A stretch of DNA of 64,000 nt from Terebella lapidaria (GCA_949152475.1 OX424556.1:14132664-14196663); one strand, 5' to 3'. Positions 1 to 11,513 are shown, counted from the first letter of the stretch. Numbers and translations: made by a program. The notes: a model not told the origin generated them from the sequence alone.

Positions 1-1489
1 ATTGATCATAGGGTAGGCAAGGGAATTAACTAATTTAATGCCCTGGACAAAAAGATGCCGAGTGAGGAGCGTTGAGAATATTGATTCTTAGAGCACAGAC
101 CAAGCCAGGGATTAAGCAGATCAAAACAGCCAGCCCATGAGAATATGCAAGAAATATTGTCTTATTTTATCAACGGTTCAAAGTCTATTATGATATGGTG
201 TTACGTTCAATGCAGATATGTCTAGATGGCCAAAATATACATATGGGCTTCGAAAATAAGCTCAAGCGATGGGGCTCGAGCGTTTACCATATGACTATTT
301 CTCGGATGGTCACATGGATTCATGCTAAAAATCACTAGAAGTTCTTCCCTATTCCCTTTTTTGAAGTTCATAATATAAGTACCCAACGTCACCAGGGTTC
401 AAGGTCACCAGCATATATGCATTATATCCTATTGTTTAATACAACCCAACCCTTCTGTCTTCTGTCATGCATTCGCTTATTCTGAGTGAAATGCAACCTA
501 GCTTTGGAGCACTAAATGTCACCCACCCGAGGTCAAATTGCACATTTGCATTTAAACAAATTTCTGCTTAGGAGCACTCAAGGCCACCCAACGTCAATTC
601 AAGGCCCTGTTAAGGTATTAAGTTATACGACAGATATATTTCCTATATGCTCATATTAGAAACATGAAGCCGATCCAGAAGCCAACGGGATTATTTTGGA
701 TATAGCATGAACTTGATAATACCTTTAAAGGTCATCCAAGGTCAAATTCGAGCTCATCAATGAAAAGCTGACACATTTCCTATCCACTTTTCTATTTCCT
801 ATCAATAAAATGTACATAATTCATCTGTACCTGCAACCGTTCATACCCTCACAGCACAGTCTACATACTCTCTGCCCGTCCTACATACTGTCTACATCTC
901 GCATAATCCATGGTTGATTAAAGAATCAAAATGGTTTCTGTGTCATTTCATATTGAATCATACACTGACTGAGCCACTAGCATCGTTACCACGAAGACAC
1001 GTAGCACGTAATATCTGCTCGACCTATTCTAGACATCTTGCTTCCGCTTTGTCTTTGTAACTTCCCTGCTTGTTGACACACAGGAAAACCCCACCTGATC
1101 GGATTATACTGCAGATATATACTGATGATGCCTTATCACTGATTATCCCTAATTTCAGGGATTAAAGAAATATAGCTTCCTAAAAAAAGTTTCCACGATC
1201 AGCTTCTCTTATCGTGACCCTTTTCCTTGACATTCGCTACACCGGCAAACTATGTACGAGGTTATTGATTATCAAATAATGGAATTTGTGTCGTGTGGAG
1301 TTTATTTGTTGTTCAAAATGCATCCAGGTTTATACAGTAATCTATAATGTAGCAACGGGGACTCATAAAATGGACATGTGATCAAGTTTGTGGCATAGAA
1401 TATAAGATGTTATTTCCACGATAACAGTTACCTGAATGACTTTATCCAATGATAATGTGATATACTAGTCTGGCACAGCTGTAGACTTG

Positions 1490-1640
1490 TATTGTGTGTA
1501 CATGTACATACACTGGTGCAGCTAACAATATTGGTACATAATATCACTACATGTGTGGGACAAAGTACCGAAAGTACCCCATCGGAATCGAACGGCTACC
1601 GAGTTGATGGTCACTGCTGTGTAACCTTTTACCACCGATA
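1490..1640 (+). repeat. Degenerate R1-like fragment
   Basis: This stretch ends with 'ggctaccgagttgatgg' and contains 'acactggtgcagc', both found in R1 copies (compare 2,108-2,122 and the inverted copy at 63,226-63,707). It is conserved in duplication copy C at about 7,490-7,625, so it predates the duplication. No boundaries can be set. Confidence 0.4.
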
Positions 1641-1824
1641 CAGAAAAAAAACATTGACGCAAAATTTCCCTATACACACCACGTCCCCACCCCAAGAAGA
1701 AGACTGAGCAGCAGCATGACATAATGACATAATACAAGCTTGGAAAATGACACTGAAATCGATGTATCCATGGAATTAAGATGATGGTAATTAGTTAGCC
1801 ATCATGTGCATGAGATGAATGTAT

Positions 1825-2118
1825 CAGTACCAATTTATCACCACCAATACAGCTAGAGTTTGACGATGCCAATAACAAACGTAAAATACAATATTTCGCA
1901 ATAGAAACACCAAAGACACCAATAGTTCATCCAAAGGCACACTGGCGTCATCAGGGGCAGGCAGTGTGATAAACGTAGTTGTTATTACTGTACACCTGAT
2001 GGAATTAGTATACAACTGCCCAACAACCTATGAAAACAATTTGGGAAACCGAAACAAACCCCTTGGATATATGACAAATACATCAGTACCTAATCACGAG
2101 CCAAACGGCTACCGAGTT
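1825..2118 (+). mobile_element. R1 repeat insertion in copy A, 8-bp target duplication
   Basis: An approximately 294-bp segment is flanked by GAATGTAT (1,817-1,824) and GAATATAT (2,119-2,126). Copy C has the same insertion (7,837-8,119), while copy B has a single GAATATAT at the equivalent place (3,569-3,576) with both flanks continuing normally. R1 starts with a 'CAGTACCAATTTATCACCAC' type end, has a core with 'ttcgcaatagaaac' and 'cactggcgtcat', and ends in 'ctaccgagtt'. I see no terminal inverted repeats and no coding capacity. It could be a SINE-like or short non-autonomous element. Confidence 0.75.
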
Positions 2119-2944
2119 GAATATATTAGTAGAACTGAATTTTGCAAAAGGATTACTATAAAACCTGGCTTGGAACCATTTGCATTTAGTTACCTTTTTT
2201 GTGTATTATTTTTCTTCTCTTTTCTGACATTGAATGACAGTTCTCGTTGATCGAGTGCTGTGTTGTTTATAAGTTCATTTTGTGGATTTTGTGATTTTTT
2301 AAAACTTCATTAATAGCACTTCTGATAAACAACAAAGTTCAGAACAGACACATGAACACTCATGATCCCAGGATCATCAACCCACATCATTATTCACTAA
2401 TACATGATCAAAGGCTCCCATCAAAAGTGGTATGCAGTCATGCTTACAAATAACATTAATGTACATTTATTGGATTTCTTGGTGTGATACGGTGGTCTTT
2501 CACATGGCTAGGCCAATCACTTAGACGGAAGTAAACACAGACGTCCCTTACCACAGAAAAACATGTACCCACGTGAAAGCCAGTCGCATCGCAATGATTC
2601 ATTTCTTCAGTGAAAGCGATACGTTCGCGTATTTGTGCGTGCACTCTACCTGAGGGCGATCATGTGACCAGCACGCCATGAATCACATTCCGACTCTAGT
2701 TTATCCTAGCCCTCATCACTATTACATATCACTATTACATGAGGATATATCACTGAAGGTCAAACAGTCGACACTGTTGTTCCCAAGGTTTATTCAATAG
2801 TTGAGCATCACTGTCAAAACGTCTTGATAAAATGGTATTGCCCAACTTAATATCAGCCATGTACTGATGGTCAGGAATCACGTACGGAATCTAACACTAT
2901 TATATGACACTAATATAATCTCTTGTCAGTCAAAAATGTACATA

Positions 2945-3285
2945 TCACTTTTCGTGACCTGTAGCATACTTTTTTTAGTCTGACAAATGCTTTCCGAAAA
3001 TGTCGACTGCACGCACACAGAGGAAGAAGTTGAGCGAGTACGTAGTGTAGGATAACATCTGGCAGAGTTCCTGCCAAAGGAGCATTCTAACATTTGGGCG
3101 ACTGGGATGTGGAGCGGCAAAAAAATGCAATCTTTTGGCGTGACTGGGCAAATTAAGCAACACGAATGTGCTGGAAATAAAGAGCAACAAGCGATTTAAT
3201 GATGATGATCCTCTTGTCGTGTGAGGCTGAGCTTCCTTTGGTTGACAGTGCTGAGTTAGGAGGAGAACCATTTAAACTCATACAC
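2945..3285 (-). pseudogene. GPCR TM6-TM7 fragment, broken paralogue of the 8,942-10,198 receptor
   Basis: On the minus strand this segment encodes the end of intracellular loop 3, TM6 (ISSTFVLLNLPSHAKRL), the short extracellular loop (PHPSRPNVR) and TM7 (LSYTTYSLNFFL), almost residue for residue like the intact receptor. Two lesions are visible. About 26 nt of the loop3/TM6 junction is missing near 3,200, which shifts the frame, and one base is missing near 3,020, just after the TM7 LNFF residues. No TM1-TM5 sequence exists upstream: beyond 3,285 the sequence becomes unrelated. It is therefore a truncated duplicate and cannot make a receptor. The fragment was carried by the 6-kb tandem duplication together with its 3' flank. 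Confidence 0.88.
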
Positions 3286-3395
3286 TCAAGGCAGTCAAAG
3301 TGATTTTGTCGTGCCACCACTTGTCCAAGTGAGGAGCGTTTTGAATATTTATTCTTAGATACTAGAAAAAAAATTGATGCAAATAATCTATATAC

Positions 3396-3448
3396 CCCCT
3401 CCCCCCCCCCCCCCCCTCCCACACACACACGCACACACACACACACCC
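3396..3448. repeat. Poly-C tract followed by (CA)n microsatellite
   Basis: A run of C interrupted only by occasional T is followed by an AC/CA dinucleotide array. Neither copy A nor copy C has this at the equivalent place, so it expanded in copy B. Proline-rich open frames across it are artefacts. Confidence 0.9.
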
Positions 3449-4274
3449 TCAAGAAGATTGAGCAGCAGCATCTGGCAGAATACATGCTTGGAAAGTGTCA
3501 TTGAAATTTATATATTAATGGAATCATGTGATGGTAATCGATTAGCTATCATGTGTTTTGCATGACATGAATATATTCAGAGAACTGAATTTTTAGGATG
3601 ACAAATAGGATGACATTGAACAAGGCTTGGAACCACTTTCACCTAGTTCTTCTTTTGTGTTCTTTTTCTTCCTTTTACGACATTGAATGAACCTTCTGGT
3701 TGATGGATGTCGTGTTTTCATCAATTTTTTTTCATCGTGTTTTCATTTATTTTCATCAATAGCGCTGCTGATAAACAAAAAACAAGTATCTCCTGAAAGC
3801 AGGAGTGTCGAACTCTCCAACCCACATGATTAATTACTAATACAAGAGCAAAAGTTCCATCAAAACTGGTGTCCAGTCGTGATTTCAAGTAACATTAATG
3901 TATATTGGATTTCCTGGTGTGACATGGTGGTTTCCGAATGGAGAGGTCAATCACTTAGACGAAAGTACAAAAAAATTTGTGTCCATTACCACAGGAAAAC
4001 ATGTACCCAAATCAACGTGACTCAAATTGCAATGGGTCATTCCATTAGTGCATCCGATACATACATGTAATTTACTTTTGGACCAAGTACGATAGTATGA
4101 CCAGCACGTGGTGAATCCCATTTCCGAGTCAGGTTCGTTATATCGCTCATCGTTATTCCATTCTGCTATCCGATATAGCACTGAAGGTTAAACAGTCGCC
4201 AGTATTTTCCATTGGGTACACAGTAGAACAGTACCACTGACGATATTTTTTTAGAAAACTGTATTAATCTATAA

Positions 4275-4909
4275 CCCAGATAGCATGCTTACATTGGCCC
4301 AACAGTGGACCAACATCTACATGGAAATTGGCCCAGCGTTGGCACACAATATCGAGCCTACATCGTGGTGCTCATTGGGCCAACGTTGGCCCACACCTAA
4401 TATTCAGCATCGGCCCAACAATATTAAAACTATTGGGCCAATGTTGTCCCAATGATGGAAGAATAGAATTTCAAAACTTAGAATTGATCCCTCGTGCAAG
4501 ACTAATTGTAAGAAAATGAAAACAAAATCACATTATCGTGTAACTTTGAGAAATATTTCCATATAATTGACGCCCCTCGTCAACTCCGATATTTCACCAT
4601 GTTCTAATTTTTATTTTACAAAATGGCGGCATTCGTTGGATCTTGGTTGTATTCAGACGTTGGCCCAACGTTGGTGAACAACGTCGGTCAGACATTGGCA
4701 ACATAACATTGGCCCTCCATTGGATTAAATCTGAATTACCACCGTCGACTTTCCAACACACTGCCAATGTTGGTCCAACGTGGTACTGCCAATGTTATCG
4801 CGATGGTGGCAGCACTCCACTGGCCCTCTGTTGGACCAACGTTGTATTACCAACGCCGACCTCCCCAACCAATCGCCAATGTTGGCCCAACGTAAGCGTA
4901 CTATCTGGG
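4275..4909. mobile_element. Non-autonomous TIR element with internal TTGGCCCAAC repeats
   Basis: The left end CCCAGATAGCATGCTTAC and the right end (read in reverse complement) CCCAGATAGTACGCTTAC form a terminal inverted repeat of about 29 bp ending in TTGG(G)CCCAAC. The 635-bp interior is full of degenerate palindromic TTGGCCCAACGTTGG units (for example near 4,375-4,391 and 4,660-4,673) and encodes nothing. Copies A and C of the host segment run straight across this point ('aaaatggtattgcccaac' at about 2,830; 'aaaacggtattggtctata' at about 8,829), so the insertion is specific to copy B. The target duplication is too short or too eroded to define. Confidence 0.8.
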
Positions 4910-5070
4910 AACAACCCAGTTACTATCAGCCATGTACTGATGGTCACTCTCTCTGCTGTCAGTCACAGATCTTTCATATTTTTTTCAAAGGCATGTAAAT
5001 AACTTTTCGTGACCTGCAGCACACTTTTGTTTTTAATCTAAAAAAGACCGTGAAAATGATTTTGTCGTGC

Positions 5071-6026
5071 TACCGCTTGTCCACACTGACAATGATGGAA
5101 ATCTGTCGTTCAATCATCTGGTGTCTCCCAGAGCAACGTGACTATTTTTTGCTCAATACCCATAAATCATTTACAAATTTGTTTCCCCACAAGACAAATA
5201 ACTAGACGTCAAAGCCTAGGGATGCCTTGGACGTATTTCGATGTGAAGACTAATTAATAATATTTAAAACAACTCAGGTGACGAATCCAAAATATCATCC
5301 GTTTTGCTTCAAATAAACTATAGAGGAATGTTCTTCAAACACTGTCCACCTCGTTATGAAATCCTGCATATCATTGAATCTTTGAGACATATCTATCCTG
5401 GTGTATTCTACGAAGAATAAACGTTTCAATTGTTAGACAATACACATACAAAGACCTACATAATTACTTGTGGATTAAACTAGAGCTTATGATCAGCTTT
5501 TTGTTTGAAGGAGAACTTTCAAGATACATTATCCTGAGTATGGAAAATAATCGTTTCGTTACACAACATACATGACGAAAAAAGCCAATTACTGAATTAG
5601 TGTATATTTGATCGAAATCCCTTGAAAAAAACCCGATGGCCCTACAACATATCAAGTGTGTACGTATATGTATAAGTGCATGGTATACATTGACTTTGGT
5701 GGTGAATAAAAGTTGATTGGTCACTGCGATCACTCCAATCAATCAAATTAAATACGATGCAGAAGACTAAAACGATATAGTTCACTGTATTGAACTGTTG
5801 GTAAAAATTGGTACCGAGAAGCTACTTCAGGATTCATAACCAAACGAAAAGATGCCTTGGCAAAACGCATACCTAAGTATGAAGAACCGTGAACTGAACA
5901 AAAATCCAGATAATAATAGCACATCACTACAGGCTTAAATTGTAACCATCTATCCATGGTAATATATCTTGTGAATCCCCATTCGTCATGGATAGAGCTC
6001 ATAGGCGAGTAGTCATTTGAAGTAAT
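5071..6026. other. No recognisable gene
   Basis: About 950 bp between copies B and C. Two minus-strand frames of 92 and 95 codons (5,464-5,742 and 5,748-6,035) have no recognisable motif, no repeat support and AT-rich composition. I treat them as chance frames. Confidence 0.6.
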
Positions 6027-7781
6027 ATTGATCATAGAGTAGGCAAGGGAATGGAATATTTTAATGCCCTGGACAAAAAGACGCCGAGTAAGGAGCGATG
6101 TGAATATTGATTCTTAGAGCACATACCAAGCCAGGGATTAAGCAGATCAAAACAGCCAGCCCATGAGAACATGCAAGAAATATTGTCGTATTTAGTCAAC
6201 GGTTCAAAGTCTGTTATGATATGGTGTAACGTCCAATGCAGATATGTCTACACGGCCAAAATATACATATGGGCTTAAAAAATAAGCTCAAGCGATGGGG
6301 CTCAAGCGTTTACCAGATGACTATTTCTCAGATAGTCACATGGAGAAATGCTAAAAGCCACTAAAAGTTCTTCCTTATTCCACCCTTTTTTAAGCTCATA
6401 ATATAATTACTCAATGTCATCAGAATTCAAGGTCACCAGTATATTATGTATTATATCCTATTGCTTAATAGAACCCAACCGTTCTGTCTTCGATCATGCA
6501 TTTACTTATTCTGAGTGCAATGTAACCTAGCTTTTGAGCACTAAAGGTAACCCACCCGAGGTCAAGTTGCTCATTTGCATTCAAACAAATTTCTGCTTAT
6601 GAGCACTCAAGGTCACCCAACGTCAATTCAAGGCCGTGGTAAGGTATTAAGTTATACAATTTCCTATTTGCTCACATTACAAACATGAAGCAGCTGATCC
6701 GTTACTTCGGATATGGCATGAACTTGATAATACCTTTAAAGGTCATCCAAGGTCAAATTCGAGCTCACCAATAAAAAGCTCACACATTTCCTATCCACCT
6801 TTAATAAAATGTACAGACTTCATCTGTACTTGCAACCATTCAGACTCCACAGCACAGTCTACATACTCTCTGCCCTTCCTAAGGTATACATATCGCATAG
6901 TCCATGGTTGACTAAAGAATCAAAATGGTTTCTGTGTCATTTCATATTAAATCACACACTGACTGAGCCACTAGCATCGTTACCAAGAAGACACGTATCA
7001 CGCAATATCTGCTCGACCTATTCTAGACATCTTGCTTCCGTTTGGTCTTTGTAACTTCCCTGCTTGTTGACACACAGAGAAACCCCCACCTGATCGGATT
7101 ATACTACAGATATATACTGATGATGCCTTGTCACTGATTATCCCTAATTTCAGGGATAAAAGAAATAGCTTTAAAAAAACAAGTTTCGCTATCAGCTTCT
7201 CTTTTCGTGACCCTTTTCCTTAACATTGGCTACACCGGCAAACTGTGTAAGAGGTTATTGATTATCAAATAATTGAAAGTGTGTCGTGTGGGAGTTTATT
7301 AGTTTCTCAAAATGCATCCAGGTTTATACAGTAAGCTATAATGTAGCAACGGAGACTTCTAACATGGACGTGTGATCAAGTTTGTGCCATAAAATATACG
7401 ATGTTATTTCCACGATAACAATCACCTGAATGAATTTATCCAAAGATAATGTGATATAATAATCTGGCATAGCTGTGGACTTGTCGTGCATGTGCATACT
7501 CTGGTGCAGCTAATACTATTGGTACATAATATCACTATATGTATATGACAAAGTTCTAAGTACATTATCTGAATCAAACTGCTTCCAAGTTGATGGTATC
7601 CTCACTGCTGTGTAACCTATTACCAGCGATACAAGAAAAACACATTGACGCAAAAAGTCTCTATGCACACCAGGTCCCCACCCCAAGAAGAAGGCTGAGC
7701 AGCAGCATGATCAGTTGACATAATACATGCTTGGAAAATGACATTGAAAACGATGTATCCATGGAATCAAGGTGGTGATTA

Positions 7782-7809
7782 ATAAATTAATTAATTAATT
7801 AATTAATTA
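7782..7809. repeat. (TTAA)n microsatellite
   Basis: About six TTAA units, absent at the equivalent place in copy A (near 1,790), so it expanded after the duplication. Confidence 0.9.
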
Positions 7810-7836
7810 GCCATCATGTGCATGAGATGAATGTAT

Positions 7837-8119
7837 TAGTATCAATTTATCACCACCATTACAGCTAGATTTTGACGATGCCAATAACAAACGTAAAATA
7901 CAACATTTCGCAATAGAAACACCAGATAGTTTATCCAAAGACACACTGGCGTCATCAGGAGCAGACAGTGTGTTAAACGTAGTTGCTGCTACTGTACACC
8001 TGATGGAATTAGTATACAACTGCCCAACAACCTATGAAAGCAATTTGGGAATCTGAAACAAACCTCATGAGATGACAAGTACATAATTACCTAATCACAA
8101 GCGAAAAGACTACCGAGTT
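7837..8119 (+). mobile_element. R1 repeat insertion in copy C
   Basis: Orthologous to the R1 insertion at 1,825-2,118, with the same 8-bp flanks GAATGTAT (7,829-7,836) and GAATATAT (8,120-8,127). Insertion therefore preceded the duplication that produced A and C. The copy is slightly shorter through internal deletions. Confidence 0.75.
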
Positions 8120-8941
8120 GAATATATTAGTAGGACTGAATTTTGCAAAACGGATTACTATGAAACCTGGCTTGGAACCATTCCCATTTAGAAGTCTAGT
8201 TCCCTTTTTGTGTGTATTCTCTTCCCTTTGTTGACATTGAATGAACCTTCTGGTTGATTGAGTGTGGTGTTGTTTCTATTTCTATTCTGTGGATTTTGTT
8301 AATTTTTTAATTCCACTGATAGCGATTCTGATAAACGAAGAATGTTCAGAACAGGATACATGAGCATTCCTGAACCCAGGATCACCCACATCATTAATCA
8401 CTAATACAAGAGCAAAGGCTTCCATCAAAAGTGGTATTCAGTCATGCTTTCAAATAACATTAAGGTACATTTATTCGATTTCCTGGTGTGATGTATACAA
8501 TGGTCTTTCACATGGCTAGGCCAATCACTTAGACGGAAGTAAAAAAATAATGCGTCCGTTACAACAGAAAAAACATGTACCCACGTGAAAGTGAGTCGCA
8601 TTGCAATGATTTGTTTCTTTAGTGATATCGATACAAACATATATATGCATGCACTCTACTTTTGTCCTAAGTGCATTCGTATGAGCAGCACGTCGGGAAT
8701 CACATAAGTTTCCGACTCTGGGTAATTCAATCCCCGTCACTATTCCATGAGGATATAGCACTGAAGGTCAAACAGTCGATACTATTGTTCCCAAGGTTTA
8801 CTCAGAAGTCATTGTCGAAACGTCTTGATAAAACGGTATTGGTCTATAGCAGCCCCATTTACTCTCAGCCATGCACTGATGGTCTGAAATCACATATGGA
8901 ATGCAACAGTATTATATGACACTGATATAATCTCTTGTTAG

Positions 8942-10198
8942 TCATAGATCTTTCACATGTTTACCATGGCATGTACATATCACTTTCCGTGGCCTGCAAC
9001 ACACTTTTTTTAGTCTGACAAATGCTTTCCGAAAATGTCGACTGCACGCACAGTAGAGGAAGAAGTTGAGCGAATACGTAGTATAAGATAACATCTGGCA
9101 GAGTTGCTGCCAGAGGAGCAGTCTAACATTTGGGCGACTCGGATGAGGAGCGGCAAGAAAATACAATCTGATAGCGTGACTGGGCAAGTTGAGTAACACG
9201 AAGGTACTGGAGATGACGAGCAGCGAGCGGGTGATATGGAGCTGCACGATATGTTTTGTTCTGTTAATGATCCTCCTGTCATGCGAGGCTGAGCTTATTC
9301 TGGTCGACAGTGGTGGATTGGGAGAAGATACGCCTTTCATCTTGACGGTTCGTTGGTTTTTGTGGCTGAAAGCCATCGGTTTGTTCTTATCTCTTTTCAA
9401 GCCCTCGATGTCATTTACAGGCATCAATGTCCTAGATGGATATCGATCGGTGTACTGTTGTTGCCACAGTACATTGAATATTTTTATTCCTATCACAAAA
9501 TTGAACGCGAAGATAAGAATGGATGGAACAGCGAGCGTCAAAGTCGTGTCGATCGCGGTCAGTACCGTGCTGAGTGCGATGTATTGTTCGTATATCATGC
9601 AGACATCGTGGTCCCCGACTTGTTGTATTCCGATGGTCCACACGGCGAAAGAATAGAATATCACGGCACCACCACTGAGACTCACGACCACCTGAACCGC
9701 TCGCCTGCGCGTGCAGAACGTCTGTCTCTTGAACGGGTGGAACACCACGATGTATCTCTCCACGGTGAACGCCACGACAGTCCACACAGATAAGAAACTG
9801 CTCACATATGTGAGGTACACCACTAGTTGACATATCACATTATAGTTGATGAGATACAGATGCACCCACCCGAACCAGACTCCTATACAGAGCGACACGA
9901 GGAACATGTTATCAACCACGTTCAAAAACACGAGGTAAACACTCGATGATTGGAATTTGAGGCGGGAGTTCGCGAACACCACGAGGGATGTTGTGTTGCC
10001 CACCAGACCAAAGAGAATAATAACCGGCATCAAGTAGATATTGATGTTGTCGACGAACACTCTGAACAACTCGGCGTCGTTTGAGATCCCATATATACTC
10101 CTATTCAGGTGGAAACTTTCCATCTCGACAACTTCGAGAAAGTCCATCACCATCGTCATGTTGACATCAAGATCCATATTCAGGTAATAATCCTCCAT
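8942..10198 (-). CDS. Rhodopsin-class (class A) G-protein-coupled receptor, probable peptide/orphan type
   Basis: A 418-residue plasma-membrane receptor predicted to couple an extracellular ligand to a heterotrimeric G protein. The N-terminus (1-52) has two N-glycosylation sequons (N13-M-T, N32-R-S) and no obvious signal peptide. TM1 (about 55-77) has the GN motif (G67 N68). TM2 (88-110) has the conserved D96. C123 precedes TM3, which ends in E148-R149-Y150, a DRY variant. TM4 is about 168-190, C200 in loop 2 could pair with C123, and TM5 (210-241) has P225. A long basic loop 3 (about 246-321) precedes TM6 (323-348), where the usual CWxP is replaced by LNLPSHAIR, and TM7 (about 360-383) has SLNFFLY in place of NPxxY. 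The tail is Cys-rich (C399, C400, C408, C410), possibly palmitoylated. The start has a good context (cagccATGg). The TM6 motif suggests an FMRFamide/TRH-like invertebrate peptide receptor, but the ligand is unknown. A possible acceptor AG lies about 20 nt upstream of the ATG, so a 5' non-coding exon is possible. Confidence 0.9.
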   Translation of the reverse strand: MEDYYLNMDLDVNMTMVMDFLEVVEMESFHLNRSIYGISNDAELFRVFVDNINIYLMPVIILFGLVGNTTSLVVFANSRLKFQSSSVYLVFLNVVDNMFLVSLCIGVWFGWVHLYLINYNVICQLVVYLTYVSSFLSVWTVVAFTVERYIVVFHPFKRQTFCTRRRAVQVVVSLSGGAVIFYSFAVWTIGIQQVGDHDVCMIYEQYIALSTVLTAIDTTLTLAVPSILIFAFNFVIGIKIFNVLWQQQYTDRYPSRTLMPVNDIEGLKRDKNKPMAFSHKNQRTVKMKGVSSPNPPLSTRISSASHDRRIINRTKHIVQLHITRSLLVISSTFVLLNLPSHAIRLYFLAAPHPSRPNVRLLLWQQLCQMLSYTTYSLNFFLYCACSRHFRKAFVRLKKVCCRPRKVICTCHGKHVKDL

Positions 10199-10812
10199 GG
10201 CTGTCTGGTGTGAACTTGATCTACGACATAGAACACAAGAACATGTACATTAAACTGGTAGTAAAACAGACGAAAGGACTGTTTAGTTACTCGTAAATTA
10301 CCGTCTCATACAATAGTGCTTCTTGCTGAACTAGGCAGACGGTCTGTGTCGACGTAATGTCAGTAAGGCGTGCAATATCACAAAACACTGGACTGAAGGA
10401 TCATCAGATCCATTTGGGAAACCAAATAAAGAACAACGTTTTCGGTGACGTTATCGGCAGGATATTATCAATGTTTCAAGCAGTGGTACAGTTTTGTGCA
10501 TTGTTTGTCTGGAGTCGTCTACAATTCAATTTGGAAGTGAATGGAACCGAGAAGGCTATTATCGCTGACGGATTCTCGTCGTCCCAGACATTCGTCCTCC
10601 CACACTAATACTTATCAGTGCCCTCACACCCACACAGCTTCGCCACCAACTAGCATAAATCCCAAATTGGTATTCCCCATCGAAAGTCGTTTTCCCGCAT
10701 TTTGAAAACCACGAAATCAATTACATCATAAATTCGTGTTCAAGGTGTGGTTATCTATTTGGAATATTATGGGTACGATTCAATCATTACCATATCTACC
10801 AAGTACAATTCT
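10199..10812. other. 5' flank of the GPCR gene; nothing else recognised
   Basis: About 610 bp upstream of the receptor start (the gene reads leftward). I see no clear TATA element. On the minus strand a pyrimidine-containing stretch ending in 'tgtcgtag' just before 'atcaag' could be a 3' splice site feeding the coding exon. A plus-strand frame of 83 codons at 10,357-10,608 has no recognisable motif. Confidence 0.45.
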
Positions 10813-10849
10813 ACGGAAGCGTATTGCTATCAAGTGTGTAAAAATTTGT

Positions 10850-11013
10850 ATCTCGTACGTACGACTTAATAACTCGTACGTATGGCTTAGTATCTCATAA
10901 GTACGACTTACTAACTCGTACGTATGAGTTAATAAGTCGTACGTACGGGTTAGTAAGTCATACGTACGAGTTAATAAGTCGTATTTATGAGTTACTAAGT
11001 CGTACGTACGAGA
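10850..11013. repeat. Palindromic CGTACG tandem array, left arm
   Basis: About ten 15-17 bp units built on CGTACGTACG joined by 'acttaataact' or 'agttaataagt' spacers. The units change orientation in the middle, so this array is itself an inverted repeat and could extrude as a cruciform. Confidence 0.9.
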
Positions 11014-11397
11014 TACTAGGGCTGTTTCACCAGTACGTGTAACGTGTTACGCATCCGTGTATTTGTGCTCACGTTAAGGGGTCGTCTCAGAAATGCAATG
11101 TATGTAGTGAGCTGTCAGAATCGCATGCCGTGGAAGTTCATGAAGACATTGGGCGTTATGTGTATGTCGCTGTAATAAACTAAAAAAATATAAGTATACA
11201 ATGATCAGGTGAGGACTTAAACTTCCCTGTACTGTCAGCTCATGTTATATTTATGGAGCGCATGATTGATCAAATAAAATAACTATAGGATAATATGCGC
11301 ATGTAGGGAAGCTTGTTAGGGAAATTCACTTTTTTTTACATATGATTTAACTTTTTATTCTCCCTGATGATTTACTCCCTGGGAAAAACCAGAGAAA

Positions 11398-11513
11398 CTG
11401 GGAAATAAATATTTAAAACCCGGAATTAAATATTAAAACCAGGAATTAAGTATTTAAACCTGGAATTAAATGTTCAAACCGGGAAATAATGATTTAAACC
11501 TGGAAATAAATGC
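11398..11513. repeat. Short tandem repeat, about 20-bp unit
   Basis: Six or so diverged copies of a 'ctggaattaaatatttaaac' unit, lying inside the putative foldback element. No coding potential. Confidence 0.8.

Larger units (their letters stand above)
1..3285. repeat. Tandem segmental duplication, copy A (GPCR 3' region plus downstream flank)
   Basis: The window opens with a sequence that recurs in the same order from 6,027. Shared landmarks include the 'aggcaagggaat...ccctggacaaaaaga' block (14-56 vs about 6,041-6,083), the AGGTCA-rich stretch (about 390-745 vs 6,430-6,760), the R1 insertion (1,825 vs 7,837) and the GPCR tail (about 2,940 vs 8,970). The offset stays near 6.0 kb, so this is one direct duplication and not scattered repeats. 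Similarity fades around 3,270-3,285, inside the GPCR third intracellular loop. The left end is cut by the window edge. Confidence 0.9.
3326..5070. repeat. Tandem segmental duplication, copy B (partial, decayed)
   Basis: A third, shorter copy of the A/C segment. It starts with 'gtgaggagcgtt' (like positions 61-72), then jumps to sequence equivalent to about 1,640-2,750 ('gaagattgagcagcagcat', 'ggaatcatgtgatgg') and finally to the GPCR 3' flank ('cagccatgtactgatggtc' at about 4,929 and 'cttttcgtgacctgcagcacac' at about 5,004). It lacks R1 and contains the 4,275-4,909 element that A and C lack. Only 3' flank and the very end of the receptor frame remain, so there is no coding capacity. Confidence 0.75.
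6027..9327. repeat. Tandem segmental duplication, copy C (intact GPCR 3' region plus flank)
   Basis: Colinear with 1-3,285, with small indels throughout. It contains the last third of the intact receptor gene. Differences from copy A include the (TTAA)n expansion near 7,783 and an intact TM6/TM7 coding stretch. The duplication breakpoint lies inside the sequence encoding intracellular loop 3. Confidence 0.9.

Noticed and set aside
2975..3271. 98-residue frame as a small membrane protein
   Set aside because: It is the TM6-TM7 end of the receptor with two lesions and no upstream exon, hence a pseudogene fragment.
8469..8474. Minus-strand AATAAA as the GPCR polyadenylation signal
   Set aside because: It lies about 470 bp past the stop in AT-rich sequence and its conservation in copy A follows from the duplication. 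Without transcript data it is not supported.
9189..9833. Overlapping frames of 133-155 codons on both strands inside the GPCR gene
   Set aside because: Shadow frames of the receptor coding sequence; they lack any motif of their own.
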